Source of the DNA: Aldrovandia affinis | Lineage: Eukaryota > Chordata > Actinopteri > Notacanthiformes > Halosauridae | DNA length: 64,000 nt | Direction: 5' to 3' | Assembly (NCBI GenBank): GCA_029706075.1 | Contig: JAINUG010000130.1 | Span: forward strand, 848,383 to 912,382 | Shown: piece after piece, positions 40,851 through 55,749 of the stretch | Layout of the letters: each line of letters begins with the position of its first letter | Numbering within the stretch: the first letter of the stretch is position 1 | Program-made: the position numbers and the translations under genes | Notes under the pieces: generated by a model | What the model saw: the letters and a program-made list of their open reading frames with translations, nothing else | What the model was told of the DNA's origin: nothing | The model's database searches: none

Positions 40851-43800
40851 TATATACACCTATACGTTTATACATATTATAATATACATATAAATGTAAA
40901 CTCTAAATTCTGATGATTTTTGCCCAGAAAAAGAACTTTGGCCGTATAAGGACAAGTATAAGAAATACAGTAGATTGTTTTAAACAGACTGTATTCCAGG
41001 AAAACAAGACTGTTTATATTATGAATGTGTCAGATTGTTTCCCATAGGTGAGTCTCAGCATAAGACTTATTTCCTTTTGAAGATTTTCTTCCTTGTGAGA
41101 TTTTTTTCCTTTCGAAATCAGTGCAGAAATGACATGGTTTTCGAAAATGTATATTTTATACATTCTTTTCTGAAGGTAAATAATAAAAAAGTGAGGGAGG
41201 AAGAATAAGAAACATGAGAATAATTTATTGGGAGAATAAGTGGCCACTTCATGCAATTATCCAATGTGAGATGCTTTGTAAAACAGAGGCAGGCGAAAAA
41301 AAGAATTTCAAACCATGTTGTCATGACAAACATTTTGAAATGGGACCAGCTGCATGCTCTCAACTAAAATGAAATGTGCAATTATCCATAACACAATTAC
41401 AGAGTCAACTGTAAATTAATGAGAAACATGTCAAATATGTCAGACGTGTAGAGGACTCTACTGTATCAGTATTAATGCATAACAAATACAGTCAAGCAAT
41501 AATAATAATAATAAAAAATAATAATACATTCTACTGTAGTGGCTATCTCTCTAGAAATTAGAATTCTAATATAGTTGACGTCACAATGTAAGGCTTGTTC
41601 ATTCCTAACAGGGTAGCAGCCAAGTATTCTTATAAAATCAGTCTCTAATATTAGTTTTAGTATATTAGTCTCAAAGAATATACTTACTGTAACCATGGAA
41701 TTGGACTTTCAATTAATAATTACAATTAAATCACAATATTAATAGTTAATTCATCTTAATCAAATCACAACATTATACATGTAGTTAATACCAAATGAAT
41801 AATATTGATGACCTAACTAAGGGGCTGAAGGCATCAGGGAGTTCTAATCAGCAAAGTTTGGCTCAATTCAGTACGAGTGTAACATTAAGACAGACAACCT
41901 TGTAAACAAAATAATATATGACATTTACTGCACGTTCGTGCGCAACCTTTCTGAGGCACGTGGCCATACATGCATGTGTGCGTTCTCTCACGTGGGCATG
42001 GGTTGCGCAGATGTGCATGCTGGCTTTAAGCACGTGGTCATTGAGAACAAAGAGGAAAGATGGAGGGAAGTTTAAACCTAGTTTGTAACTAAGGCAAATG
42101 GAAAGATGGCGCTTATTGTGCACATCAGAATAACTGTGTAGATATTGCATGTATTGAGATCAGAATGTCAGGTTATGACCAGGTTAGTAGACAATACATG
42201 CCTACTATGGGTCTGTGTGTGGCGTATTTTACTATTAACACAGACAGTGAATGAGCGGCTATGCCAGCTACAATAACAATAGTAAACACTGTGTCATGAA
42301 CTATGATACATTTGACAACAGTTTGAATATTCAGTCATGGATATAAACAGTCCATCGCTAAGCTAGCAACGAACTAGACGGTTCCTTTTCCGGGGCGTGG
42401 ATTTACTTGTCGGAGATGAGTCTTGAGGAAGGGAGCTAGCCATTTCAGTAACACTCAAATGTCCAATATTGCTAGCTGTATTTCACAGCTCTTCACACAT
42501 TGGTGTTGTTTGCAGCTAAGTACGTGGAGATAGACCTCTGTTGGTTCCACTGCTGTTCAGAGAACTTATCAGAGTTCAGAGAGAACTTATCTTGATGCGT
42601 GTCTTCACGCGGCCTTTCGTTGGAGATGCTGGTGAGACCGAGAACAGCGCTATGAGGTGCTGGTAATAGAGAGAAAAGGAATAGAGGGGGAAAATGGCCA
42701 TTGCACTTTGGTTTTATTAGTTGCGTGTTCTGTATTTCTGGTTTACAGTATCTTATGGGTAGGTGACAATGAGTGACACAAAGGGGCATTCCTTTGTTGT
42801 CATTTCCTGTGGGTCATGTTTCAAGTCTTTGCGGGAAAGCATTTGTGGATGTCTTTAGATAGAAAATGTTAAGCACACAAAATTACATTAAATGAAATTG
42901 CATTTAAAACCTATAATTTTACGTGGAATGTGCAGCCCCTACACCACACACTTTTCCTGTGTATGAATGGAGAACGGTTTATCAGCTAGTAGAAATTAAA
43001 ATGATTTGCTACTGTTCACATCTTACATTCATCAGCACCTACAAATAAAATGTAAAAAAATCCCCCTCATTTTTCATGGTGTGATTTTCCAAGCTGAGGA
43101 GACTGATTTACAACAATGGCTCATAATGTGATTCAAGCCCAAGGCCAAACTAACTCCCCGTCTGCGACAGACTTAAAAAAGTTTCGCTGTTCCCGTGACT
43201 TGGCTGCAACTAACTCTGGTGACAAATGGCAGGGCTGGCGATTGATGTGCTCAAGCCTGCTGTGGAAAATGAAATACCCGGGGAGCTAATTGAACAGCCT
43301 CGCCACTCTCCCCTGGGCCTCGTCCCTTTAAAACAGGGTAAACAATTAGGATGGCCGAAGGCCACAGGGACCATGCGTCCCGTTAGTAGGCAGATCCTGC
43401 TGGATCTTCCCCACATGAAACATTGTTCTCAGCGGTGCTATAAACACTAAAGATTTATCGATGCCGTTCTCGCCGTCTTCCTCATCCCCCCCCCATCTCC
43501 CCGCTTGTTTTCGGTGTTGACGAGAGCGCGAGCAACTCAGATCAATTCCATCGGTCGTAGCGGGGAAAAAGAGTGGAAAATGTGGCATTAGTTCTGCATG
43601 AGGCGGTTCTGCCGGCCGCAGCAGTTTTAAGACAGCTCTGCTGATGCGCAGCGCGGCAGCCCTGCTTGTCTGGGCCCATCGTTTCACCTCCATTCGGTTA
43701 ACGCTCCTAAAGGCCTGTTAAGACGGCGCCATTAACGATATCATATGCTTACGAGCAGGCGAGGGCCACTATTGGCTAATCTCGCTGTTTTTATATCACC

Positions 43801-44408
43801 TCATCGAGTATCCGTCCAGAGTAGTTATGACCATTTGGAAAGGCAAGGTTCTTCAGTGAACCAGAAGCAACAATTCATTCAACGATTTAATACCCTCCCT
43901 ACCTCCGGATGATCTTTTGTGCAAAAAGACCTCTCACAGAACCTTCAACTTTAACAGTGAAGAATATTAACAGCAAGGCAGCAACATCACAAAAAATGTT
44001 ACGTATGCATTCTTGAAAAAAAAGAATCTCTCGCAAAAGCAGATCCTTTAGTATTGCTGTGTCTACATAGGAAGCACCTTGGTTTAATAATAAACGATTG
44101 TGGAGGTGAACCGCAGAGGCACACGTGTCCCACCGCAAATGAGGACTTAAAGGGCATTTCAGCATCACAGCGTATTGGTAAATGTTACTCATTAGGCTGA
44201 AATGGATTAATTGGGAAAGGAGGCTCTGGATCCTTATAAAAATGCCATGGTGAATGTCTGGGACATTATATAGTTTTACGAGGTGTTAGCAAAAACATTT
44301 CTGGGAAGGAGGAGTCTGAAACATGTAGGCAATGACCTTAAAACCACCAAGATCACAAAACACAGAGAATGACTCTTCCATTTCGAATGTCTATATATAT
44401 ATACATAT

Positions 44409-44548
44409 ATGCCATTTAGCAGAGGCTTAAGTGACTGACAGTAGTGAATGCATACATTTTTCAGTATATGTGGTCCCAGTGGGAATTGAGCCCATAACCT
44501 AAGCATGGCCAATGCCATGCTCTACCTACTGAGCCACGCAGAATCACT
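44409..44548 (-). repeat. tRNA-derived SINE (family B)
   Basis: Same order as the 29890-30040 copy on the minus strand: GTGGCTCAGTAGGTAGAGCA, GGGCTCAATTCCCACTGGGA, GTATGCATTCACTACTG, and a slightly deleted tail CTCTGCTAAATGGC. Confidence 0.87.
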
Positions 44549-45110
44549 GGATATATGTACCTGGTATATATACCTTGGAGATGTCAATTTGCCCATCTTC
44601 TTCTTCATGGTGGCTTAAGCAATATTTCCATGAATATGAAAGCAAAAGAGAACTGAATCTCACAAGAAAAGAAAAGACCCGCCCAGGTAGTCTGTAGGCA
44701 GTCTTACATGGACCCCTGCATTCAACGCTCCCTCAGTGTTAATTCAAATAACCCTTTCCTTATCTGTGGCAATACCCCACACAACTAAGAAGGCTCTTTA
44801 ACAGGCATGAAAGCTTATGGTAAAAGGCCCCAAGTCGCAACAAGACCAATACAAGTCATTCAGAATCACACAAATCATTAATGGCATGCAATCATAGCCG
44901 AAATGGACCACGATGGACATGAGTCAGTCCTTTATTGTGCTGTTCTTGACAACGGCACAATAAACAACAATTCGTATCTACATGTTTTAAAAGTGTATTT
45001 TCATCTCCAGATAGATTCATCAGCATTTTAATAAAAAATGTGGACAGTTCTCATATCCCAATTATCGATTTGTTTGTTTATGGCATTATCATGAATATCA
45101 ATGATAATCA

Positions 45111-45284
<174 letters not shown>

Positions 45285-48200
45285 TCAAAGTTAGAAAAAG
45301 GCCATTACTTAATCTAACAGCAATGTACTTTGTCCTTAGCTTTTTAAACATAATTTGTAGCCTTATTTTCTTCTAGCACAGTTTGCTCTTGTTGTGATTA
45401 CTAAATTCATTATTCTAAATTCAAATTCAAAAACAAATGAAAATTATATATATATATATATAGATGACGATTTCTTAAATTTGATACTCAAAAGTTTAAT
45501 ACAAAGCACTTTGCAGTTAGATTGGATCAGGTCCAGAATATGTTTTCAGGATTGTTTAAACATTTAAAAATGATCAAAATAACTGTATACTTACTTTTGA
45601 TGAACCAGGGATAAAATATCCACTTTTACCAATAATTTGAAATATGTAAGTGAAATTATTTCTGTTCCTGAGAAATTCAAATTTAATCGAGCAAATATGA
45701 AATATAGCCATAGCTTGCATAAAATGTATTACACAAAATGGCAAAACAGTTGGTAAACTGACTCTCCAATTGTTGATCCTTGGCAATCGAATGGAAAATG
45801 TGATTACTCCAAGAACAAACCTAATTTGAATGAGAAAATGCACCCTGCTCTCCTTGTCAGAATTAGTCATACTTTCCAAGGCAGATCTGACCCACAAAGC
45901 ACCAATTGCAGGATGTTCCACTTGTTTGATAATGGGCCAGTTTATTAAAGTGTGTCAAATGATGACGATGTCATTTTTTTCAATATCACACAAGTATAAA
46001 AAACGTCAATGAAAAAACACTATACATCAATGCACACATCGGCATAAATACAAAGATATCCTCTCATATGGACGAGGTGGAGATATAACAGTCTTTTCAA
46101 CATTGCCCCAGTGGGCATTAGCCATATTTCAAAAGCTACCACATTTAGTGAGAAGAATCATGCATAGGCCTATGTCTCGAAATCGATCTGCTATATTTTC
46201 CCCTGTGTGTCTCAGGCAGGGGCTTAACTTTACAGAAATGTCTGGAATGTCACAGAAGATCCTTCAGGGTGCTCTTCGTTGTTCATGCCCTATTTTACAG
46301 CACTACAGTACAAGAGGCTGAAACATAGATCAGAGTTGATCTCTTAGCCGCAGAGTGCAGCTTTCCCATCTTCTGTCGTATGAACTCATGTTTTGAAGGG
46401 AGCGCATGGGTACAAATTCACTTTCCAGACTAACGACGAGACCGACTCAAATAATGTTTTATCTTGTCAAACACATTCGGCTGATTTAATGAACTTTTGT
46501 GCATTTTAAACAGGTGTAGTTTATATGCAGATGTAGTCATACAGTTCAAGTAATTATTACAGAGGGATTTGTATTAAAAACCTTAACACAAGAGGCGGAC
46601 ATTTTAATGAATATTTCCCCCGAACAAATGGGACGCTGTGCATTGCTATTCGAGGCGTTGATGTTAACATCGCTCCCTTCAGAGGACGACCAGTGAACGT
46701 AATCGTTTTTCTCTGTCCTGGCTTCCCGTGCAGTGTGACGCACAGCCGGAGAAATCAAACGTCCTCCCAGCCACTGCAGTTCACTTCATGTCCTCGCAAA
46801 GAGGAGGACGGCGAAAGGCAAAAAATGAAGAACGACAGTGCTCATTAGCCGTCATAGCGGGGTGACTCACCACGCAGATGAGGATTTGGTATGTTTACGC
46901 CAAACAATCGGTGTCCTGGGCAAACAAAGCCGTCACAGCAGGTCTGTTTGCACAGTTATGAAAGCTCCACTCACCTGCCCCTTGCAAATTAAATCTTAAT
47001 TTATTTTCAGTGCCACTGCTCAGATAACACAGTATTAATAGGTGTTGGTCTTGATTTATTACTGCAGATAACGCACTTTCATCCATCTGGCACTTTTCAG
47101 GAACAGAGTGGGAGGGAATTTGGGGCATTTTCTGTGTTAGAACAAGATCATAATCAAGCACAAATTACGCAGCACCCATAAGAAATACAAAAAGCGAGAA
47201 CAATATACACATAAATCAACAATGAGGTCATTCATTCATAATTTTACAAATCTGTTACATTTCTGTTAATACCCCCCCTCCCCCAAGTAGCTTGTCAACA
47301 GCCTTTATGGATGTCCTTTTTTCTTGTATCAAAGCTATGATGCCGTCAGTACACAATTCAGTGTGCCATCCTCAAACACCCTACTGCACGACTGTAAAGG
47401 CAAACGTTGTGCTCTAATGATGAGAATTTATTATCTGTTGCCTGACTAATAATTAGAAGGGATTTGTTGCCTGGCATACTTGTTCTGCTCATGTCTTACG
47501 AAACAATGTTTAATGTGGATTAGTGATAAAAGCGTTAAAAGTGTTTTTCAGCATTATTGTTACATCACACAGCTCAAGGCACGCCCTAACGACAGACCAT
47601 TCACGAGTTAGGATTTATGTTTGCCCCTAAAAAAAAAGAAATCCAAGCCAAAACGATCCATATTGGTGCAGTCAGTTCAATATTTCAGGGTAGCCTCATC
47701 TTTATTGTTTTGATTCTGCTCGACTTTACAATTCGATATATAGCGTCTCAGTGTTGCATCTTAATGCCTTCCACCATTTTAATGTGACACAGAAGCTGAT
47801 TTATCACTAGACACAGAGCTCAATGTGTCTTGGGGGAGATGAGTGAGAAGTAAGGGTATTCTGCTAAATAAATCAGAAATTAAATTATATTGAATACATT
47901 CACAATACAGCTGGCTTCAGCACAACTACAATGACTCCCAAACATTAAATATTTATGTCGCTCGGTCTATACCTGTAAGGTGAAGCCAGAGCCATAACTC
48001 CTTTTTATTGTGCTGATATATATTCTGCAAATGCTCAGGAAGGTAGGGTTAGATTAATTGTACACCTGCAAGCCGGATAGAAAAGTTATAGTGAGGCAAA
48101 GCCTTTTTTGTCATAACAGAACATACAAACGCACAGACAACCTGACCATTCATTAGTCCCAGCATCAAACAATTCACCACATTTCACTACATTCATTTCA

Positions 48201-48599
48201 CTACACCAACACTAAACAACTTATCTTATGTACATGTCCCTACATAAACAACAGTTAACATTAATGCTTCTTTGAACTGCTTATGTCAATGAATTCCCTT
48301 CTCTTTTGCGTGATTCTTGTTCTGTAAAGTTTGTCATCTGTCTATATTTTGTTTTAGTTGCGCTCTACTGAGCAACACAAACTCAAATAAACGTTATTTC
48401 AAGTTCTGTATTAAATTCTCATATGAAAAAAGCCCTTGCTACAGTTTGGAACACAATTTCAATTTGCATTTATCCATAATATGATTTAGCCATTCAAAAG
48501 TAGTTCACTGGGACACATCAAAAAAAACCTTTGAAACAAGACAAATACAAGTAATTCAGAATCATACAAATCTACTTAATTGATTTTGTCTTTAAAATG

Positions 48600-48850
48600 T
48601 CATTTTTAAAAAGTGATTTTCCCTTTCTTCTCCCAATTTGGAATGCCCAACGTATTCTAAGCAGCACTCACTGCAACCTCCGCTGTCAATTCGGGAGATC
48701 CCTCCCTCCTGGGGCAACACTACAGGCAATTATGAGTGGGCCCGCGGGGCTGCTGGCCAGTCAGTACTGGCACAGTCTGGATTACCAGACCGTGGGGCTC
48801 CTCCACACACTAGAACAGTGTCTTAATAGGATTAGCCACCCATCCGCCCT
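48600..48850 (-). repeat. Degraded family-C-like SINE
   Basis: Minus strand ends CCAAATTGGGAGAAGAAAGG GAAAATC, like the 3' end of family C, with a GC-rich body (CCCAGGAGGGAGGGATCTCC). Head not recognisable. A 109-residue plus-strand frame over it is a shadow. Confidence 0.6.
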
Positions 48851-51800
48851 TCTTCAAAACATCTTGAAGCAACAAGATTTGTTCGATTTTTTCATTTGTT
48901 TTATGCTTCAGCACAGGAACTCTTGACAAAGGCAAGTCTGGGGAAACTATTTTTGAATGCTATGTATTTAACAATGAATGCAAATTCATTAACTGGTGTT
49001 CTTTCTTAATCAGACACATGATAATCTCTCTCAGTCTCACCGTTCCACTCGCTAACAACTGAGTAAGAGTTCTCTAAGCAAAGGTGCCTGAGAAGCTTCT
49101 GACATATTTCCTTGCATTTTCTTTTCCAATTTCCAGTAGCTTTCCCAAGCAATTTAATCACAGTTTGGCTCAGAAGGGTACTGGGAAATGGAACGAGATG
49201 AATAGCAGCAATGAAGCCACAGTAACCTTCAACAGACACCACAGTGTTTGTCTGCTTTGTTATTCATGGTTTTGAAACAATGACATTCTAAATTATGAAA
49301 CGTATATTTGTAGGCAAATGTGAACAAATTTGATTCGATTTTTACCCCACAGCAATCAGCATAATACACTTATATGCAGCAATTGTACACTTCCCTCTCA
49401 ACCTATAACACTACATAACACCGTTTTTGTGTTCAGTGTTGGCGTGTAGGCTTATTTGTACGCAGTGTGACACGTCTAACCAAAGATTTGCTTAAGCACA
49501 TGTTTATCGATGGATTTTGTAAGATCAACCCTGTAAATCGTACACCATGTCTAAACACTATGTCAGAACAAATGGCGAGGAAATGGAGAGAAAAGACAGC
49601 TGCAATCCACCAACAGACCTGTTTGCATTTTTGTAGGAATTACCGAAGCTGGAAAAAGATCAGCAGTGTAAACGTTTACAACCTTGCTCTGCGCTGACGT
49701 AACGCTCCTTTCGGCATTGAGCGTTAGCGCACATCACCATCCACTGCAGGAGAGCGATCTTCACACGCTCTATAACAAATACTAGTGGCTTTACGCTTCA
49801 TTACCGGGAAAGCATTGCTCTTGGGTAATCTTGTCATTGCTCAGAGTCCTCAGATTTCAGTCATGTAAGCGCAGGGTCACTAATTCTGCCCAGACCAGCG
49901 GAACGCGCCGATAGCAGAGATGTCCCCTGCCCTGCCCGTGTGACACTTAGAACGAGCAAGATAGCAACAGGAAAACCACAGGGCAAGCAAAGACAAACAA
50001 AATGTAATATCTCCTTCCATGTACTCGCCCAATTATAGAACTAGTATGTATCAGCTATATACCTGCATGCGATGCAAGGAGGCCTCGGGGGGAAGGAGAA
50101 TGTGGCAGCACAGGCTCAGTAATATACACGAGCGATGTGCGTTTAACTCGCAGAGAGGCCCATGGTGCCTTCATTTTCATTTCAACAAGTGTCATATATT
50201 CTTGACAGATTAGCATTTTCACTCATGTAATTTCCCCTATATAAGGGAACCTGTTTAATAAATAGATAAATGAATATGAATTTTATATATATATGAGACT
50301 ATATCATCCTCAAATCTGGCAAGGCCTGACAAGATACATGAAAACAAAAACTGGTATCTGTGCATCCTTGTCAAGCGATCCACAAGCTTATGTCATGGCA
50401 AAAATACCAAAAAATATAACTCAAATGATTAGGCCATGAGGCAAGCATCAGGCTGTTACTGGACTGACTCACTTTCTATAAAGAGAACTATTTCAGACCG
50501 ACCCAGCCATGCCTGTAATGAGCTTTTCCACTAAGAAAAGACTTCAATTTTTTTTTACAAACTTCAGACAGAGGGAACCACTGAACAACTTTTCCTTGGC
50601 ATCCAGAGGCTAAGCAAAGTTATTAAAGCATATTTCCAGCATCAGTGTGGTACGAACACATCTCAATATGGCATAAAAAGCATTAAAATTCAGCAGTGGT
50701 GTGAGTGTGGAGGCAAGACAAGTTTGAGAACCTGAATGCGCTGTCAGACAGCCGCAGTGAGAGACACTGAGCCGGCTGTTTCGCATGCCTATAAGTAATG
50801 GCAGACTGCTAAATTACCAGCCTCCTTTCCCTCCCCTCGAGCAAGACGTGAGTGATAGGGTGACATGACAGCCTCGGAGGAGTGTGACTGGAGGAAGACG
50901 TAAATCGATACGGGGGCCATGGCATGGAATAGGGAATTGAGAAGAGGTGACTGGGGCTTGATTACACTGGATTAGCTATCAATATGTTTTTCACAAAAAA
51001 AAGAGAGAGAAAACATTGGCGCTATGCATAAAGTAAATTAGTCAAAGATATTCAGTAGCAACATCAGTTCTAACAGAACAAGAAAATGGGAAGATGTGAC
51101 ACTCTGTTGTGAAGTGAAATCGATACAGTTTAGAAAATAATAATCAGCTGAAAACATAACTGAATATTGCTCACTCTGGAAGTGACTGCTACGCTCTCAA
51201 GAGGTCTGAGCTCAAAGACAGAGCTATAAGCTCCATAAAATCTCTTATGGAAACGCCTAATTAATTAAATAATCGTAACAATCTCATGCTTGTGTATAAA
51301 GGACAAAATGCATTGCAGGTAAACTACATTTGAGTCAAAAGTGCACCTCCTATTCAAGCGAACTGCAGTTTCCTTTGTATTTATATATAAAAAACTAAAT
51401 TTGTAATTATTCAATTTTAAACAATTATTTTTCAATGACCAGAAAACAAATTGTGTTAAGTTTGCAAAATGAATGGTGTGCTGCAAGTATGAGTCAAATT
51501 TAAAATGTCCTGCTTAAAATTGACAAAACATTCAGATTAGACTAAATATGGGGCTCTTGAAGTAAATTCCATTGAAATACAATACAAAGTAGCTAACGTC
51601 AGTACACTGTGTCGGAGAGAGCTTGTACAAACTGCCTGACTGCCAAGACAAAGGGACACACCTTTGTCAACATGGCAATACAAAACTCAAAGATGAAGGG
51701 CATTTAATAAACCAGAGGGGGCTTAATTAACAAAGACAGCAATATTTTAAGCAATATTCACATGTCCATTGGTCATACTGTGCTGGACCCTGAAGACAAT

Positions 51801-53047
51801 AATTCTCCATGATGGGTCATATAATGGATTATATGCAAATTCCTTTAAAGCCAGTAGCCACTGTTTAAGAGACCTATAAATCTCTTATGTATAGAAATAG
51901 TGACATTTAATTTAAAATCAAGACAAGACAATCATTCTCTGCTGTACATATTAGACATCCTTTTGTTGCTATAAAATAGCATAAATGTACTGCCCTTCAC
52001 AAATGACAATTGCAAAATATGTAGTTAGTTGTCCAGATTGTGCACTCCCTGCCCACTTCTCCACAGTAACATTTACCAGCTGATAACTAGCTAGCAAGTA
52101 GGCTAACATTTAATGCTGTATAATCCAGTATATTTATAACAGTTCTCTTTTTATAATGCTCACAATCTTCCAAAGCAACAGGTTTTCATTTGAGAGATAC
52201 AGAGGGAATGTGATGTTAATTAGACAGTTACAGTATACACAATAAAGTGTACACAATACATTAAAAAAAAACAAGTCTGTGATACAGTATGTTTCAATAT
52301 TGTCAATAAAATACTTTGCTGGAAAGGACCCTTCATCGGGGAGCTCTGAAACGTAGGCTAATCTATAGCTTGCTAACTAGCCTTCTGCTTGCCGTCTAGC
52401 TCATTAGGATGCACTATAATGCACAAGCAATTTATCTAACATTTGTTTACTAGCCAGCGATCCCATTAGGTAGCTTGCAAGACTCAGTGGTTATCTACTG
52501 GATATGAATATCATTAAGTGCCACTGGTGATAAGAATGCGAAGGCACACCGTGTAATGTTGCAACAATATATGATGACTTTCAAGATAAACATCCACTGT
52601 ACCATCACTGTTACAATTGCTGTAAGATTGCCACTGTCTGCTTTCCACTGAGCATCTTACTAGTAATATATCTTTCCATTCGTCGCTGAACTTGCAAGAG
52701 ATCTCCTTGATCAAATGACAGTTGGACACACTAAGTGGACATTGCTTGTCAAACGCCGAACGTCAAAACGTCACGCTGTAAAAAATTCTGAGGGTTCTGT
52801 GCTTCATTCCAAGTAAGGACTTAATTTCATAACTGGAGATGTTGATGTCCTTAAGCTGCTTGTTTGAATGCATTTGTAAAAGGACTATGGCTCTGGTAGG
52901 CTAGGAGTTGACACCGCTGTGTTGGAGGCCATTACACTGTGGTACTCTTAGCAGACAACTCTTGAAAATAATGTTAATGTATTAAGGGAAATGAAGGATG
53001 TTCTTTTTCTGTCTTTTCACAGAATTAAAAAAATCTTTCTCCCCTAC

Positions 53048-53102
53048 TCTGGATGTCGCTCTGGATAAGAGTATCTGCTAAATGCTTAAAATGTAAAATG
53101 TA
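53048..53102 (+). repeat. Isolated LINE/SINE 3' tail
   Basis: TGTCGCTCTGGATAAGAGTA TCTGCTAAATGCTTAAAATG repeats the tail of the LINE at 20640-20705, without body or head. Confidence 0.75.
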
Positions 53103-53211
53103 TGTAGGCTACTAGCTCGATGAACTATGACTATGACAGCTCCGCCTCCATTTGCTAACCAACCAATCAATGCTGTGCAACATCTACGCGGGTTTGATTT
53201 TTGTGCTAGGT

Positions 53212-53283
53212 ACGCGACATCCTCTGCAACACCCTCTGCGACATCAACGCAACCTCTGCGACGTGTTGCAGAGGATGTTGCGT
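53212..53283. repeat. Inverted repeat, 16-21 bp arms
   Basis: ACATCCTCTGCAACAC at 53217-53232 and GTGTTGCAGAGGATGT at 53263-53278 are exact reverse complements; pairing extends five more positions outward with one G/T position. The loop itself repeats CCTCTGCGACATC/ACCTCTGCGAC, so the block is also tandemly repetitive. Confidence 0.8.
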
Positions 53284-54088
53284 TGCAGTCACGTTGCAGT
53301 CGCTCGAGCATGTAGAGGCCTTTAAAAGTAACACAACCATGCATGGCCACTGCCACTGGTGTTTGCCAGGGAGCAAATGCACCACCACTTCTCAGTTAGA
53401 TGCTGCAACACACTTAAAAAACATTTATATGATTTTTTTACATTGGCATCAGGCAGCAGTCATTGTCAGATATTGCGATAGCAATTTGAATGAACGGTTC
53501 TTTTACTTTTGCCAATAAATCCTCCCACAATTAGTAGATCCTATAGGATATCTCACCATTGCAAGAGAAAAACACAAAACTGATCCTAGTCCAGCAACCA
53601 TCACATGTTTTAACCTATCCACTCTCTGTAGTCTCAACAGCGTCGCTGACACTCACTAGTGTTGAGGGTTTTTAACCAGATGATTTTTAATTTTCTTAAT
53701 AGATAAAGAATATTTTAGGAATAAATAAGACACATTATATTTTAAAAAAACTGGTCATGAATACTTATGAGGAAGATTGTCTAAATTTCCTTGACTTCCC
53801 AACTGAATAACACGTCAGTCAACTGGATCAAACAGTTTTTTATTTTCTTTAAAACAAATCCTACTTCTATATGGAATTTTATTTTACAGTAAGTTTTTTC
53901 ACATTTAGGTGGTCTTAAATGACAAATGCACCTGACAATCCCCTTGTGATTCCTGTGTTCCATGTGTATAGAGTCTCTGTGATTTTGTTATTTTATCCTA
54001 TGACAGTGCACTGTCTGCACCCTGTTTTTAAGCACCTTCTTTATGGTTTGTGCAATGTGTCTACTGTTGCACTACTTTGACACTTGCC

Positions 54089-54164
54089 TTCTTGGCCAGG
54101 TCAGTGTTGTAAATGAGAAATTGTTCTCAATAACGTTTACCTGGTTAAATAAAGGTTAAAAAAA
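54089..54164 (+). repeat. Dispersed repeat end (GGTTAAATAAAGG motif)
   Basis: CTTGGCCAGGTCAGTGTTGT, AAATGAGAAATTGTTCTCAA and TTACCTGGTTAAATAAAGGT are a recurrent end seen in fish repeats; family name not assigned. A reverse-oriented copy is at 56516-56640. Confidence 0.6.
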
Positions 54165-55194
54165 TCCTGTTAGTTTGTAATTATATTATGCAGATACAAT
54201 TCCCAGCCAGACTGTCTTCATTTCATAAACAGTCACTATTAACTTGGTTTTTGATATACAAGCATAATTTCTCTGCAGATATATTATATGGAACAATAGA
54301 GACATTTGATATAAACAACCCTATATTCTTTGAGAATTGGTTTAACAATAACTTAATTTTGGTGAGCCAGTTGTTTAATCTTAGGCTGTTGCCTTTTCAT
54401 TATAAGAGTTTCTATTGCTCTGTAATATACCAGTAACTCCTAAAGAATTTGTCACTGTTTTTGGAGCTATTCTTTCTTATATGATTGTGCTTTTGAAAGG
54501 GGTAATCAACTCCCCTCCCACCACATTACATTCTCTTTATTCCACTGGATCACGAATAGGAGAGATTTGCTTTTCTTTTCCTTCTAATAGCAAAACACAT
54601 GTGCTCCCTTCCAGAAAGATGTACTCACCATTCCTAATGTTATTGCCTAATGGGGAAAATAAAAAAACATAACTCTCTCCATACTGCCATTTCTACGCTT
54701 TTGGCAGGGATGTGGTTATGGGTGAAGGCTAGGCTAAATGAAGAATCTAAAAGCAAATGTAAAAATCATTAAGCATTAAGATGTATTTTGATCAATGGGC
54801 ATCTCAGGCCAGCACCTCAGGGTCAGAGAGAAACCAAGAGGAGGAAGCAGGAGGTTAGCAGCTGGAACTTGTGTTTTTATTTCCTAAAAAAAGTTAAGCT
54901 GCCAAAGCCAAGGCAAACTGCCCCTGCCCAGCCTGCAAGAAAAACTGCCCTGCCAGCACAACTGCCCATTCTGCCTTTCTACGTTTGCTCTACCAGACCT
55001 GCTCCCCCTCAATAAAGTAACTATATCAATTTGAAAAGCTTGTACATGTTTGTGTTTGTATTTGGGTTGGGGTCGGGTCAGGACGGGTCTGAGTCATGAC
55101 TCCAGTTGATTTCTTCTCCACCTCTTTTAGATATGTGACACCACATTTGCAATGAACTACCATGGTGCTTTGATCAGACTGAACTGGTTTTATA

Positions 55195-55268
55195 GACTGT
55201 GTCACTGGATGCCCTCGTTTTTATATTAAAGCTGGATACAGAGTTCAATCAAGGCCAGTGACACAGTC
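55195..55268. repeat. Perfect 14-bp inverted repeat
   Basis: GACTGTGTCACTGG at 55195-55208 and CCAGTGACACAGTC at 55255-55268, 46 nt apart. Confidence 0.75.
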
Positions 55269-55749
55269 ACGTGGTACCAGACTTGCCACACAAATAAATT
55301 ACACCACACCAAAATGTAGCTGAAGCCTGTGTTGAACACTTTAGGTGGAAATTCTGCAACCCACAATAATATGGAAGACGAAATTTGACATTTTATGAAA
55401 TAAATCAATCCATAAATGAAAGATTAAATCCATGAATAAAATAACAGTGTGGTGCTACATGTAGCGGACTGGGCACACTATCTACACACAAGCTTAATGG
55501 AACTTTTTCAGTGGAAAAAGCATCAACCAGACTGGGGATTCGTGTGCTCTGCAAAACTCACTCGGGGCGAAAAGGGCACATCAATTGAATAAGCTACAAC
55601 AAATCGGACCAACTGTTCGACCAACCTCCATCACCACACTATAAACATATTTTGTCCTTATTTCAAAATGCTGAAATAAAAAAAAAGTGTACCCTAGTTA
55701 CCCGTAGGCCTATCGCCCAATCTGCATTGTGGGTTAGAAATGAGATCGG

